DNA from: Syngnathus acus
Taxonomy: Eukaryota > Chordata > Actinopteri > Syngnathiformes > Syngnathidae
Length of the DNA: 64,000 nt
Reading direction: 5' to 3'
Assembly (NCBI RefSeq): GCF_901709675.1
Contig: NC_051107.1
Location: 6,512,001-6,576,000, forward strand
Positions 55,272-64,000 of this stretch are shown in pieces. Both the position numbers and the translations under genes were made by a program. The notes under the pieces are model-generated. The model had not been told where the DNA came from. It worked only from the letters and a program-made list of their open reading frames with translations, and ran no database searches. Numbering within the stretch: the first letter of the stretch is position 1; the number at the start of each line of letters is the position of its first letter.

Positions 55272-56539
55272 ATGGCAAACGGACGCGTTGAAATTCATGA
55301 CCCTTTGGCCAACCTCAACGACCTCAGCCGGCCAGACGCAGACAACCTGCAAGACACGCTGGAGTTTCGGCTCCTGATGGCGTACACCAAGAGGAGACGG
55401 CGGCGGTGGGAGAAGAAGAGCCAGACGTCCGTCGAGGACGGGGCTCCGGACTCGACTCGCACGTGTTTGCTGCCGGCCGAGAGCCAAGAAGAAGCGCCGC
55501 CGCCAAAGACCAAGAAGAAAAAAAAGTGGAAGCGCCTGCCGAACATTTTGATGTGCATCAAGCCACAGCCGGAAAAATGTCACCATGAGGCCCAAGGCGA
55601 AAATGCAGTTGTGGAACGCTTCGGAGGTTTTCGAAGCGGTAAGGAAGCAACAATCCTTCCTCCTGTGACGATAAACAAGACAGACTGAAGAGTTGATCTT
55701 TGATTGTATTATGCATGAAACAAAAGTTTCTCCAGTGGAGTTGAACGAAGAGATGGACGAGGAGATGGACGAGGTAGCCAGCAGGCTGACGGAGATTGCC
55801 GACGAAATCCCTTTATCGCCGCCGGAATATGAGAGCGATGGGCCCGATGACGGTGAGTGCCATTGTGGGAGCCAGAACGTTAAGAGCCAACCTTCACCTT
55901 TCTAATTTGATGACATTGCGTCGGCACGCTTACCGCAAGACCCCGACGTGGAGAAGCTGATCGGTATCCTGCTGAGGGAGTGCGGAGACAATTATGACGA
56001 GGAGGTGACCAAGGTAAGCTCTCGGTCCGCCGTCACCTTCCCGCTCGGCTGCTTAGCGGCGGTCTGCTTTTCCGTCCCGTAGGGCTTGAAGGAGGCTCTA
56101 AGCTCCACGCAGCTTTTGTGGAGCAACGGCTTCTTTGACAAGTTGATGACGACGCTGCTGAAGAAGATGGGACTCTTCAACGCCGACCCCGAAGCGCCGG
56201 GACCGCAGACCTCGCCCAAGACCCAAATGGCGGTCACGTGCGAGGTAAGAACGTCGGCGGCGCCCTCTCGCTGACTTCTTCAAAAGGCGGCGTCGGTGCC
56301 CGCAGGTGACGAGTCGACTGTCGGCCGCGGACACGCTGCCGGTGGGCCGGCTGCTGGGCTACGGCGCCACCTACCTGCAGAATCACTTCTCCTCCTGGGC
56401 CAAGCAGCAAGGCGGTTACGTAAGTCCCGATCGGCTTTTTCCGCTCAATCCTTTTGAAGAGATGAAGCGACGTCGTCGTCGACTGTTGCAGGAGGCGGCG
56501 TTCGACGAGGACGACGACGAGGAAGACGACGTCCAGTGA
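55272..56539 (+). CDS. bcl2l14: Bcl-2-like protein 14 (Bcl-G), apoptosis regulator
   Basis: Bcl-2 family member. Coding exons: 55272-55638, 55736-55852, 55940-56013, 56083-56244, 56306-56419, 56492-56539; 293 aa (human 327). An N-terminal region with LEFRLLMAYTKR matches the human IEFKILAYYTR block. A lysine-rich stretch (KKKKKWKR) follows. A BH3-like motif is LIGILLRECGDNYDEEV with the conserved Leu and Gly-Asp. A C-terminal BH2-type segment reads VTSRLSAADTLPVGRLLGYG then HFSSWAKQQGGYE. No transmembrane anchor follows; the protein ends in an acidic tail (DEDDDEEDD), unlike membrane-anchored Bcl-2 proteins. The start Met at 55272 is chosen because the exon begins after the CAG at 55261–55263; the upstream in-frame Met at 55248 lies in the acceptor tract. 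Bcl-G is reported as weakly pro-apoptotic or apoptosis-neutral; no role can be deduced here. Confidence 0.88.
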
Positions 56540-56861
56540 TAGCCGCCGCCGCCGTCTTTGCCCGGTCCACCTGATTCGGTGCAGTTGCTCGTACTTGATA
56601 GCCAAGGACTTTACTTGACTTGAATTATTTTCTAGTGATTCTTATCTCGTCTGCGTTGCACAACTGTCATCTAACATTTGCAAAATTGGGCTTCTGCTGA
56701 CATTTCAGGAGGAACCGAAAATGCACAAACACTTGTGAATCTTTTGGGGCACACAGGTGATGAAATGAGAGGAGGAAAACCAAATTGTCAGCGTGGTGGT
56801 GACTGGACTAGGATAGATGATTGTATTTTCAACGAGTGTACACTGAGCTTTGAAAAACAGG

Positions 56862-56867
56862 AATAAA
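56862..56867 (+). terminator. bcl2l14 poly(A) signal (AATAAA)
   Basis: Canonical hexamer 323 bases after the bcl2l14 stop codon. Confidence 0.6.
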
Positions 56868-57334
56868 AATGAAAGTCAATTCAAAGTGTTTTCACGTTTT
56901 ATTGAAGTCTTGACTGTAGCTGCTTTTATATTTCAGGAATGAACAAGGTGTCAGTGGAAAAGTTGCCAAACAGCACCCACTTGTGGTTAAGACAATCGTG
57001 TCGCCACTTTTTCAGCTTTTAGGGTGTCAACGTTCAAAATGAGACTCTTTTGAAAGTGCTGCTAAATTGCGAGTTTGGCCGCCAATCAACTTATTCATTC
57101 ATTCAGCTGACACGTGCAAGTAAGCACCTGCCTGAAACGGAAAAGGTTTTCTTGAACTGACCATTTTTTTCTTCAAGCCAGCATAGATTGTCCGCCCGCT
57201 CTGCCGCAGCCGCCTGTGAAATGAGATCCAACCCGTTCTGAGGCGCGCAGACTTCCTCAACCTGCTCGCCGACCAGGAAACCCGAGCGGCCGGCCGCCTG
57301 GCTTCTCCGCATCTCCGAGCGCCTGCCCGCCACC
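56868..57334. other. bcl2l14–rassf5 spacer with rassf5 5' UTR
   Basis: The left half is A/T-rich. From about 57180 it becomes G/C-rich and leads into the rassf5 start codon. No separate gene is seen. Confidence 0.5.
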
Positions 57335-59449
57335 ATGAAGGTGATCCACCACGGGGCTCGCAAGCCCGTCGCCGCGGCCGACCTCCTCCCGCTGCCCGGG
57401 CCTCGCGCCGGTCGAGCCCCGCTGACGCCCAGCCGCTCTTCCCAGGAAACATCGCCGCAACCGGGCGCCAGGCTACGCCTCCCCAAAGGCAACAAGGGCG
57501 GCGTGGTCAACGTGGTCCGGCGGCACCTGTCCCCCCAACCGCCCCGGCGTCTGGAGAGCCTGGAGGCGGCGTGGAGCGCCGGCGGAGCCCCGCGCAGCCC
57601 CGAGCGGAGGAGCGGCGACCCGGAGGAAGGCCGCCCCGGCGGGGCTCCCCGCAGCCGCAAGAAAGGATTCAAGCCCCCCGACGTCAGGACCATCTTCACC
57701 CCCGGGGAGAAGGACCCCCGGGTGAAAGAGGAGTCCGGGGAGGGCCACAGCTTCGGAGCCGGCGGGGAAGGCACCTGGTGCGACGTGTGCTGCAAATACA
57801 TCTTCCAGAAGGGGCTCACCTGTGCAGGTAGGTCAGCAGCGAGGTCATTTCCAATGTCAGCACTAATAAGAACCCGTCAAATTTTGGCCCAAACCAAAGA
57901 CGTTCTTCTTTCAATTCTTGATGTGACGCTGCCTGTCGGAATGTCGTCCGTCGGCATGCGGGCGGGCGGGCGGGTCGACCGGCTCCAGTCCGGGGAAGAA
58001 AAATGTCCTCCAACCTGGCTCAAGTTTGTTTACGTAGTGCAACCTTGAAGGGCCACAAAAACATTCGTCGAGTTGTTCACTTATTAACTCCAGACTGTTG
58101 CGAAACATTCCGCCTGCCTTTTAACCTAGCCTGGTTTTCCTTGTTGTACTTTGCTGCCCTCTTGTGGCATCTTGACGTCATGTAATGTGAATTGAGGAGC
58201 TTTATTTTGACCAAAATAGTGCTTGGTCCTCCTAAAGTTCCGAGCTGTGCGCTTCCATTGCCTTAGCGTTCTGGCAATCCACCGGAAGGTCGAATTTGAC
58301 GCGCGTGTGTGTGTGTGTGTGAGATACCGTGGCTGTCCCACAATGTGTGTGCGCGTGTTTTGTGGAGCCCAAGTGTCACAATGGCTGAACAAACAAGAGG
58401 CAGCAGCTGAGCCTCGCAAGCGCCGCTGCGGACGGACACACCCGCACTCGTGCGTGGAGCTACCGTGGACGGATGCTCATGCGCTAGGGCAGAGGAGCCT
58501 CCGTCAGGGCGGCGCGATGGGCGTGGTGAAAAACTTTGGCAGAACTTTACGGAGAATCTCTGGGTTTTTCTTACGATTTCCCGCCACCATGAGGCGATCG
58601 GGACGACTGGAGCTCACTTTGCTGTGGCACAACTCGGGTGAGTTTCCAGCTCAAGGTGTCAACGTGACTTTTAGGGTTGGCTTCTTTGGAAGAAAAAATC
58701 GGTGGGTAGAGATAGATGCCGAGCAAATTGGATGTAGCTTTTTGGAAAGAGCCTTTGTTCAGCTTTGAGCTGAAGTTGTCAACTTTGTTCACGTCTTGAA
58801 TTTTGCTGGTTGCGGTTGATGATTGTGTCCTCCGGGAGACCGGAACCCCTTGGCGTTATTTCATGACGTTCCCTCTCTTCCTCCTTTGGCAAACACCACC
58901 CTGATTAGAGTCCTCCTGCCAAATGCGGATGACCTTTCAACCCCTCCTACTAGCCATGGTAACCTTCCCAAATGGCCTCCATCCAATATGGCGGCCAGAG
59001 GAGGGCAGGACGCCATTTCCCATCGGGTCGCTTGATGCGTGAAAGTGGGAAATCCGACAAACGCCCGCCCGCCCGCCCGCCAGTCATAACAAGACGTGTC
59101 AAGCGGAAAACATGACTCAGCGCTCCCCGTGCAAACTGCCCACTCGGCAAAACCGGACAGTGGCGCCCCGTGCGTGTGCGTTGGGAATTGGTCACCCGTT
59201 CTCAAATTGTTATGTTGACATTTTTCCACAGTGCAACATTGGGCGCCATTAAAAGGCACACAGACCTTTTATGATGGCAATCTTGTGTCGCTTGCAGGCT
59301 GCAAGTACGCGTGTCACGCCGCCTGTCGAAGCCACGTGAGCCTCGACTGTCACCCCGCCGCCGCCGCAGTGGCGCCGCCGACGTTGCCCATCACTCAGAT
59401 GCAGCTCAACAACAACAACGACAACAACAACCAAACGCCGCCATCACAT
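57335..59449 (+). CDS. rassf5: RASSF5 (NORE1A-type) first two coding exons, partial
   Basis: Ras/Rap effector and scaffold for MST kinases. Exons 57335-57827 and 59298-59449 give the first 215 residues; the RA and SARAH domains must lie beyond the window or in exons not yet reached. The start has a strong Kozak context (GCCACCATG). A basic, Pro-rich N-terminus ends in a stretch matching human RASSF5: DVRTIFTPGEKDPRV then GEGHSFG. The C1 zinc finger spans both exons with all ligands: H, then WCDVCCKYIFQKGLTC, CKYACHAACRSHVSLDC. It is followed by a Gln/Asn-rich linker (LNNNNDNNNQ). RASSF5 is favoured over RASSF1 and RASSF3 by the DVR.IF...DPRV block. The open frame ends at a GTAAGT donor. Confidence 0.88.
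57828..59297 (+). other. rassf5 intron 1
   Basis: Contains a GT repeat near 58306–58322 and several open frames without recognisable homology. No extra exon is evident. Confidence 0.55.
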
Positions 59450-62400
59450 GTAAGTGGACACTCTTTTGCCTGTATGTGTGTGTGTGTGTGTGTGTGTGTC
59501 TGTGCGCGTGTGAGTGTGTCAGCTCAACTAGCATACAATTAAAAATTAAAATATTTATTTTTGTGCTCAGGGCAAAGTGATAAGTTTTACCAATTGGTAC
59601 CATTTTGTGGAACTTTGCCAAAAGGAGTTGAGGACATATGGACATAAATAGTGTTTTGCTGCCATCTAGTGGAATCTGTAGGCAATTATCAAGGCATGAG
59701 TACATTTGTATGTGTGCATGATCACGTCATCTTTTGATTGTTGATAAGCTTAGGCTCCCTTAATTTCAAATATATTTATTTTTTGTAGTTACAGTTTAAA
59801 AAGGATTTTAAAAAAGACAGTTGATTTCGTCTCGTCTTTTATTGATGTCATTTCCTATAGCGCCACACGAGGTCGTTGTGGGTGTATGAGCTGAGTGTGC
59901 GCCTCTGGTTCGTGTTACCACAATGCGAGTTCGTTTTCTGCTAACTCTCTACCTTCTCATATGATGATGAGGGCAGTGGCTGTTTTGTATGCTAAAGGTC
60001 AAAGGTCAACTCCTCCACATTGCAACGTTGACTTTGCCGCGATTGTGCGCACCCGTTAGCAGAGCAGATTGTCGCTAACTGGTTGGAATGTGAATGCGTT
60101 TTCCCGCTGCCACTCATTGACAAGTTGGTGTTTGCGCAGGCACGGAAAGCAAGTTGGACTTTTTATTGCATCCTTTTCAAACGGAAGGAATAGTTCAGGC
60201 TTCTATTTTGTTTCATCAGGGGCCTTTTGTGTTGTGATAAGATCTATCCGGGGAAATGAGGGTCAGCAGAATCAACCTGCAGCAACATGTCCTCCACATA
60301 CCTACCCAATATGTCACACTTTAACTTGCCACTGAGTGTGTGTGCGTGTGCGTGCCAGACATGAATTATGGCAGACGCTGAGGAATAATCTTTGAGGATT
60401 AAGCGGGTCACAAGCGGGTCAGGCCAGACAAAGCTTTTGTGTGTTTTGACAGCAGACGCGTCGCGATGATGATGATGATGATGTCGTCGTCGTTTCAAAT
60501 TTGAACAGCAACGAGTCGGGTTCATGGCCCAGCGGGTCCAAAGTTGCATTTGTCCGTGATTTCAATTGGCCCAAAGTCATGTTATGATCAGAGTCATGAA
60601 GTCATTGCAAATGATTTTCCAAGCTGCTATTTGCAGACCCTTTTTTTTTGCTTGACACCATTTCTCTGGCACGTTGATGTCTCTGGTCTGAGACCCCATC
60701 CCCCAGTTGGCTGCTGGTTTATCCGATCTGTAATCTGCCGGCAGATGATGTGGACGTTTTGGCCTGCTGGCTCGCAGCTCCACTCTGACACCGGGCTGTA
60801 GGAGGTCGAAAGAGAAACAAAGATCTCTATCAGGGCGTGAGCCCAGACCGTTTGGGATTGTCTGCCAATGGCAATTGAGTGGAAACGTGGACGAGGATCA
60901 GTTCGAGACTTCCTGCCAATCTTCAAGGCTTATGCAAAAAATCTCCAGCGTGTTTTGAATACAAGTCAAGCTTCCATCCTGGATGTGCCGCTATGTTAAT
61001 CTGGTGCCTTTTTTTTAAATTGCCAGTCTCAACTTGCTTCCACGCCGCGTGTGTATTTACGGCGGTGGCGGCGGCGGCCACATGAATCGGGACTGCGACG
61101 GCAGCGTCCGTTCCGCCCCCCCTCGGCACCGCATTCCTGCGCGCTTTGATCGTGCCGCCGAGCCGCAAATTTGGACTTTCAGGATGAAATGCGGAACCTA
61201 AGTCAGCAACACACGCTCACAGACGCACTTGCTGAGGCCTTTTGGTCGGAGATCTTGTCAGCTTTCCATTCAATACCTTTTTTTCCCCATTATAAAATAG
61301 AATTTTGGGGCTTTTTCCCCCCCCCCTCGCAAAATGCAGACATTTCCCATCAATATTTGTTTGTCTTGACTTGGGCGTTAAATTCGTTGGGTTGAGAAAA
61401 CCCCTCACTGCTGCTTCTCAGCAATTAAAGCAGCAATAAAACAGACACACAACCTTCCCCAAAGCTTCTAAATTACAGGAGCACACACGCACATACAAAG
61501 CCTGTAAGCTGCATGTACACACACCTGCACAAAAAACTAAATCATTGAATTGTTTCTTCTGTCTCCTTATTGTGAAGCTAAAGGTCAAAGGCGAGGCCTG
61601 CTTATCTGAAGCTCGTGTGCGTGTGCCTGTGTGTTTTGGATTCGTTTGAAAGACAAAACGATGGATGGCGCCGTGGCTCGGCTGCCCCTTTTGTGCCACG
61701 TTTATTTTGGGCAAGAGCTCGTCCGTCCGAACATCTCCTCGGGTGGTGCTGGTGTGATTTAGTTCCTACGCAGATTTTGTCAGTAAGAACGCTTTCACCT
61801 CCTGAAGGAGAGTGGATGGATGGATGCAAGTGTTAATGTGCAGTGTTAAGTAGCGTGTGCAGCTGTGGCAAACTGCTGCTGACCTTTTATTTTAGGAATG
61901 CGGCTAACCGTATTCCTCTCTGTGGTGCGCGTGCGTGTGTTTTGAAAGACCTTGTTGGGAATATGCAGAGTGACACTGAGTTTGCCTGATGGATCAAATT
62001 CCGAGGAAGACTTTGCATCGCTTGTGGCCTTTGCTCAGTAATGTAATCTGAAAAACGTATATTGTATGCGTGAGGAAGGAATTGGAGAATTTCTACTTTC
62101 TCATTTGTTTTCGCTCGCTAACGTGATCCTTGACCAAGAAATGAGACTTTTTGGGAGGTAGTTGGGAATATTCCACAAATTATTCTAATATACGACCGAA
62201 GGTATATTTGTAGTTTAAAAGAAATATTTTCATCAACAAGACGACAAGCATTGTTGAAATGTGGAGTTACTTCCTTATGAGTGAGTGACGCAGCAGCTAT
62301 CCGAGCGCTGATTGGTCGGTTGTTGCGTGCTGGGCGGGACTTAACCGCTTGTTTGCTATTGGCTGCTTGACGGAGAGCTCTCGTAGTGGGCGGGGTCTTA

Positions 62401-62800
62401 CTGTATACGTTTCTCAGCGTTCAACTAGTAACAGTCGGCGTCGACTCCTCGCGTCACTTTGACAGCAACTTTCTCGGGCTACTTTCAAGAGTACTCACTT
62501 AGGCTACGGCCAATATACAACCGTATGTTGGTGGTGTAATAACGAACAGTGGAACTTTTCCTCCAACGATGGGAACGGTTAAATGAGTGGCGCTGGCCGG
62601 CCGGCCGGCGGAGAGGAAGACTGGCGAGCGGCTCGCAAAGCGGAAATGCTGCCTTAGCAAGCCCTCGTCGCGTCTCGTCGCGTCGCCTCGCACTTTGAAC
62701 TACTTTGGGCTTTCGTTTCTCGAGTGAGTGGCCACTTTATTTAAGGGGGAAAAAGTGCTTTGATGCGGCCGAGTTGGAGACGAGATTTTTGTCCTCGTCA
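59450..62800 (+). other. rassf5 intron between C1 exon and RAPL-type exon
   Basis: Holds a (GT)n microsatellite (about 59476–59499), a GAT repeat near 60466–60483 and CA/GT-rich stretches. Neither the RA-domain exon nor any other coding exon was found. The last 500 bases form the promoter region of the short isoform. Confidence 0.55.
62311..62393 (+). promoter_or_regulatory. Putative internal promoter (CCAAT and GC boxes) of the short rassf5 form
   Basis: Two inverted CCAAT boxes (ATTGG at 62311–62315 and 62358–62362) alternate with two GC boxes (GGGCGG at 62332–62337 and 62388–62393), about 410–490 bases before the short-isoform start codon. The arrangement is typical of a TATA-less promoter. 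The start site is not fixed. Confidence 0.6.
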
Positions 62801-62923
62801 ATGACGTGGAATAACACCATGAGCAGTGGCTACAGCAGTTTGGAGGACGACTCCGAGGAATACTTTTTCACGGCCAGGACTTCCTTTTTCAACAAACCTT
62901 TGGGCAAAGTCACAGAGAGCAAG
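62801..62923 (+). CDS. rassf5: RASSF5 alternative first exon (RAPL/NORE1B-type), partial
   Basis: 41 codons from ATG at 62801 to a GTAAAC donor at 62924. The peptide begins MTWNNTMSSGYSSLEDDSEE and continues YFFTARTSFFNKPLGK. It matches the start of the human RASSF5 short isoform RAPL (MSSGYCSL then CFFTAKTTFF), a Rap1 effector for integrin activation in lymphocytes. A second Met at 62819 opens the MSSGYSS block and could also be used. RASSF3 begins similarly, but the NORE1A-type exons 3–5 kb upstream on the same strand make one rassf5 locus with two promoters the simplest reading. The exon ends in frame (phase 0), as does the C1 exon, so both can join the same downstream exon. Confidence 0.87.
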
Positions 62924-64000
62924 GTAAACAGCCAGCAGCGTGCACCCCGTGCCAATTCGTGCGTGCAAATTGTTTGGACGTGACGTTGGCGGCCAGGCTT
63001 CCATTTGAAATGGACTTCAAGGCTTGGTCCACCTGTCCACTCCCTTCACACGGTCTCGAGTAATGGCGGAACAAAGCGACAAACTTGACGAGTTTAGCTT
63101 TCCAAACAACGTCGATTTCCTTTTCCAAGATACTCCCCGTCACCATAAATGACTCGCTCCTTCTTAAATGAACAGAATTCCCAACGAATGCCCGCTGACG
63201 AGCATTAGCTGAGCAACCACTTTGGAGCCTTTTTCCCGGCCCCCATGCATGTCTAACCTGAAAGTCTGGTGCTGACAAGTATCATGTTGCCTGCCCCCGC
63301 TTGCTATGACGTTTCACAGACGAGTAAGTCGGACAGAAGCCCACTCCCCACTAAAGCATGCCGAGCCTCCACCCTGTCTTTTAGCCTTGGAAATGAATTT
63401 ACACAATGTTGGCACAACTGATGAGTTGTGCACTCTGTGCTGTGGCACAAACCGATTTTTCTGTCTTTGTGTGAAATGTTGGATCTTTGGTGCCTGAGAA
63501 AGGTCACGGAGGGCCGCCGCCCCCTCAAGATGTGGCCTCAGGCCCGCAGCAGGGGCCTGTCGCCGTTTGGCGGTTCCCCCGCATGCCGGCGCTAATTACA
63601 GCTCCGGCAGAGGCGGGGCGCGGCGGGGACCCCGGGCCAACATGTGCCGGCTGGCCGGCCGACGGGCTGTGTGAAATGACTGCTTGTGTCTTTGCGTGTC
63701 CGGTCGAAAGAACATCGTTGATTAGCGGGATTCAAAATCTGGCTTGGTTTATCGTTTCACCACCTGGAGTACTTCAATTCCACAGCAAAATATTGAATGA
63801 TGCCCAAACTAAAGGCCGTGCCAAATGTCAAACGCCTTCGACTAGCTTATGGAATATTCAAACTGTTCCGAAAGTGCGCAATTGTAAATTGGGACTGAGT
63901 CCGAACTCGACGCATTTTAATCAGCCCGTCGCCCCGGTGAAGGCAGAACTTTGCGTGACATTTAATAAAGCGCAGAAACGCACTGAGGCACTCAAATGAA
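62924..64000 (+). other. rassf5 intron running off the right edge
   Basis: No further rassf5 exon found before the window ends. Moderately G/C-rich, without clear repeats. The gene continues to the right. Confidence 0.55.

Noticed and set aside
62801-62923. Assignment of the short exon to rassf3
   Set aside because: RASSF3 begins similarly, but the C1-containing rassf5 exons lie just upstream on the same strand and the residues around YFFTARTSFF fit the RAPL form equally well. Decisive exons lie outside the window.

Overview
This is a eukaryotic window, almost certainly from a teleost fish. Split genes have GT–AG introns, many of only 70–150 bp. There are polyadenylation signals, GT and GGAA microsatellites, L2/CR1-like LINEs, hAT elements, a tRNA-derived SINE and fish-type NLR genes (pyrin–FISNA–NACHT–LRR). 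I cannot name the species. All gene models were built by hand from reading frames, splice sites and remembered family sequence; no alignment was run.

Layout. (1) 1.8–6.0 kb, +: a complete protein kinase C theta gene (prkcq), 17 coding exons. (2) 7.5–14.9 kb, +: creb3l2, a membrane-bound bZIP factor, 11 coding exons. (3) 16.5–34.3 kb, +: a type IV diacylglycerol kinase, best matching iota (dgki), 33 coding exons ending in the PDZ ligand ETAV. (4) Nested antisense in dgki intron 2, 22.8–26.9 kb: NLR gene 1. (5) 35–54 kb: a rearranged, repeat-rich segment with two more NLR genes (41.2–44.4 and 47.2–51.0 kb, both -), an orphan copy of dgki exon 2, a copy of the bcl2l14 promoter region, LINEs, hAT elements and a SINE. 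(6) 55.3–56.5 kb, +: bcl2l14 (Bcl-G-like). (7) 57.3 kb to the right edge, +: the 5' part of rassf5, with a long (NORE1A-type) first exon, the C1 exon and a separate short (RAPL-type) first exon. The RA and SARAH exons lie beyond the window.

How 20–55 kb arose (inference). A segment running from dgki intron 1 to the first intron of bcl2l14 (about 20.6–36.7 kb) appears to have been copied in tandem. The copy at 45.6–54.8 kb keeps dgki exon 2, the NLR gene and the bcl2l14 promoter, but has lost dgki exons 3–33. An inverted-repeat transposon now sits exactly at the deletion joint. A third, shorter copy (40.26–44.94 kb) keeps the NLR gene but has lost dgki exon 2. This turned one intron-nested NLR gene into a local cluster of three. 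The copies differ in number of LRR exons (7, 4 and 6) through gain or loss of a 269-bp exon+intron unit.

Several products belong to immune or signalling pathways: PKC theta (diacylglycerol-activated T-cell kinase), DGK iota (removes diacylglycerol), RASSF5/RAPL (Rap1 effector), Bcl-G and the pyrin-NLRs. This is a description of the neighbourhood, not evidence of co-regulation.
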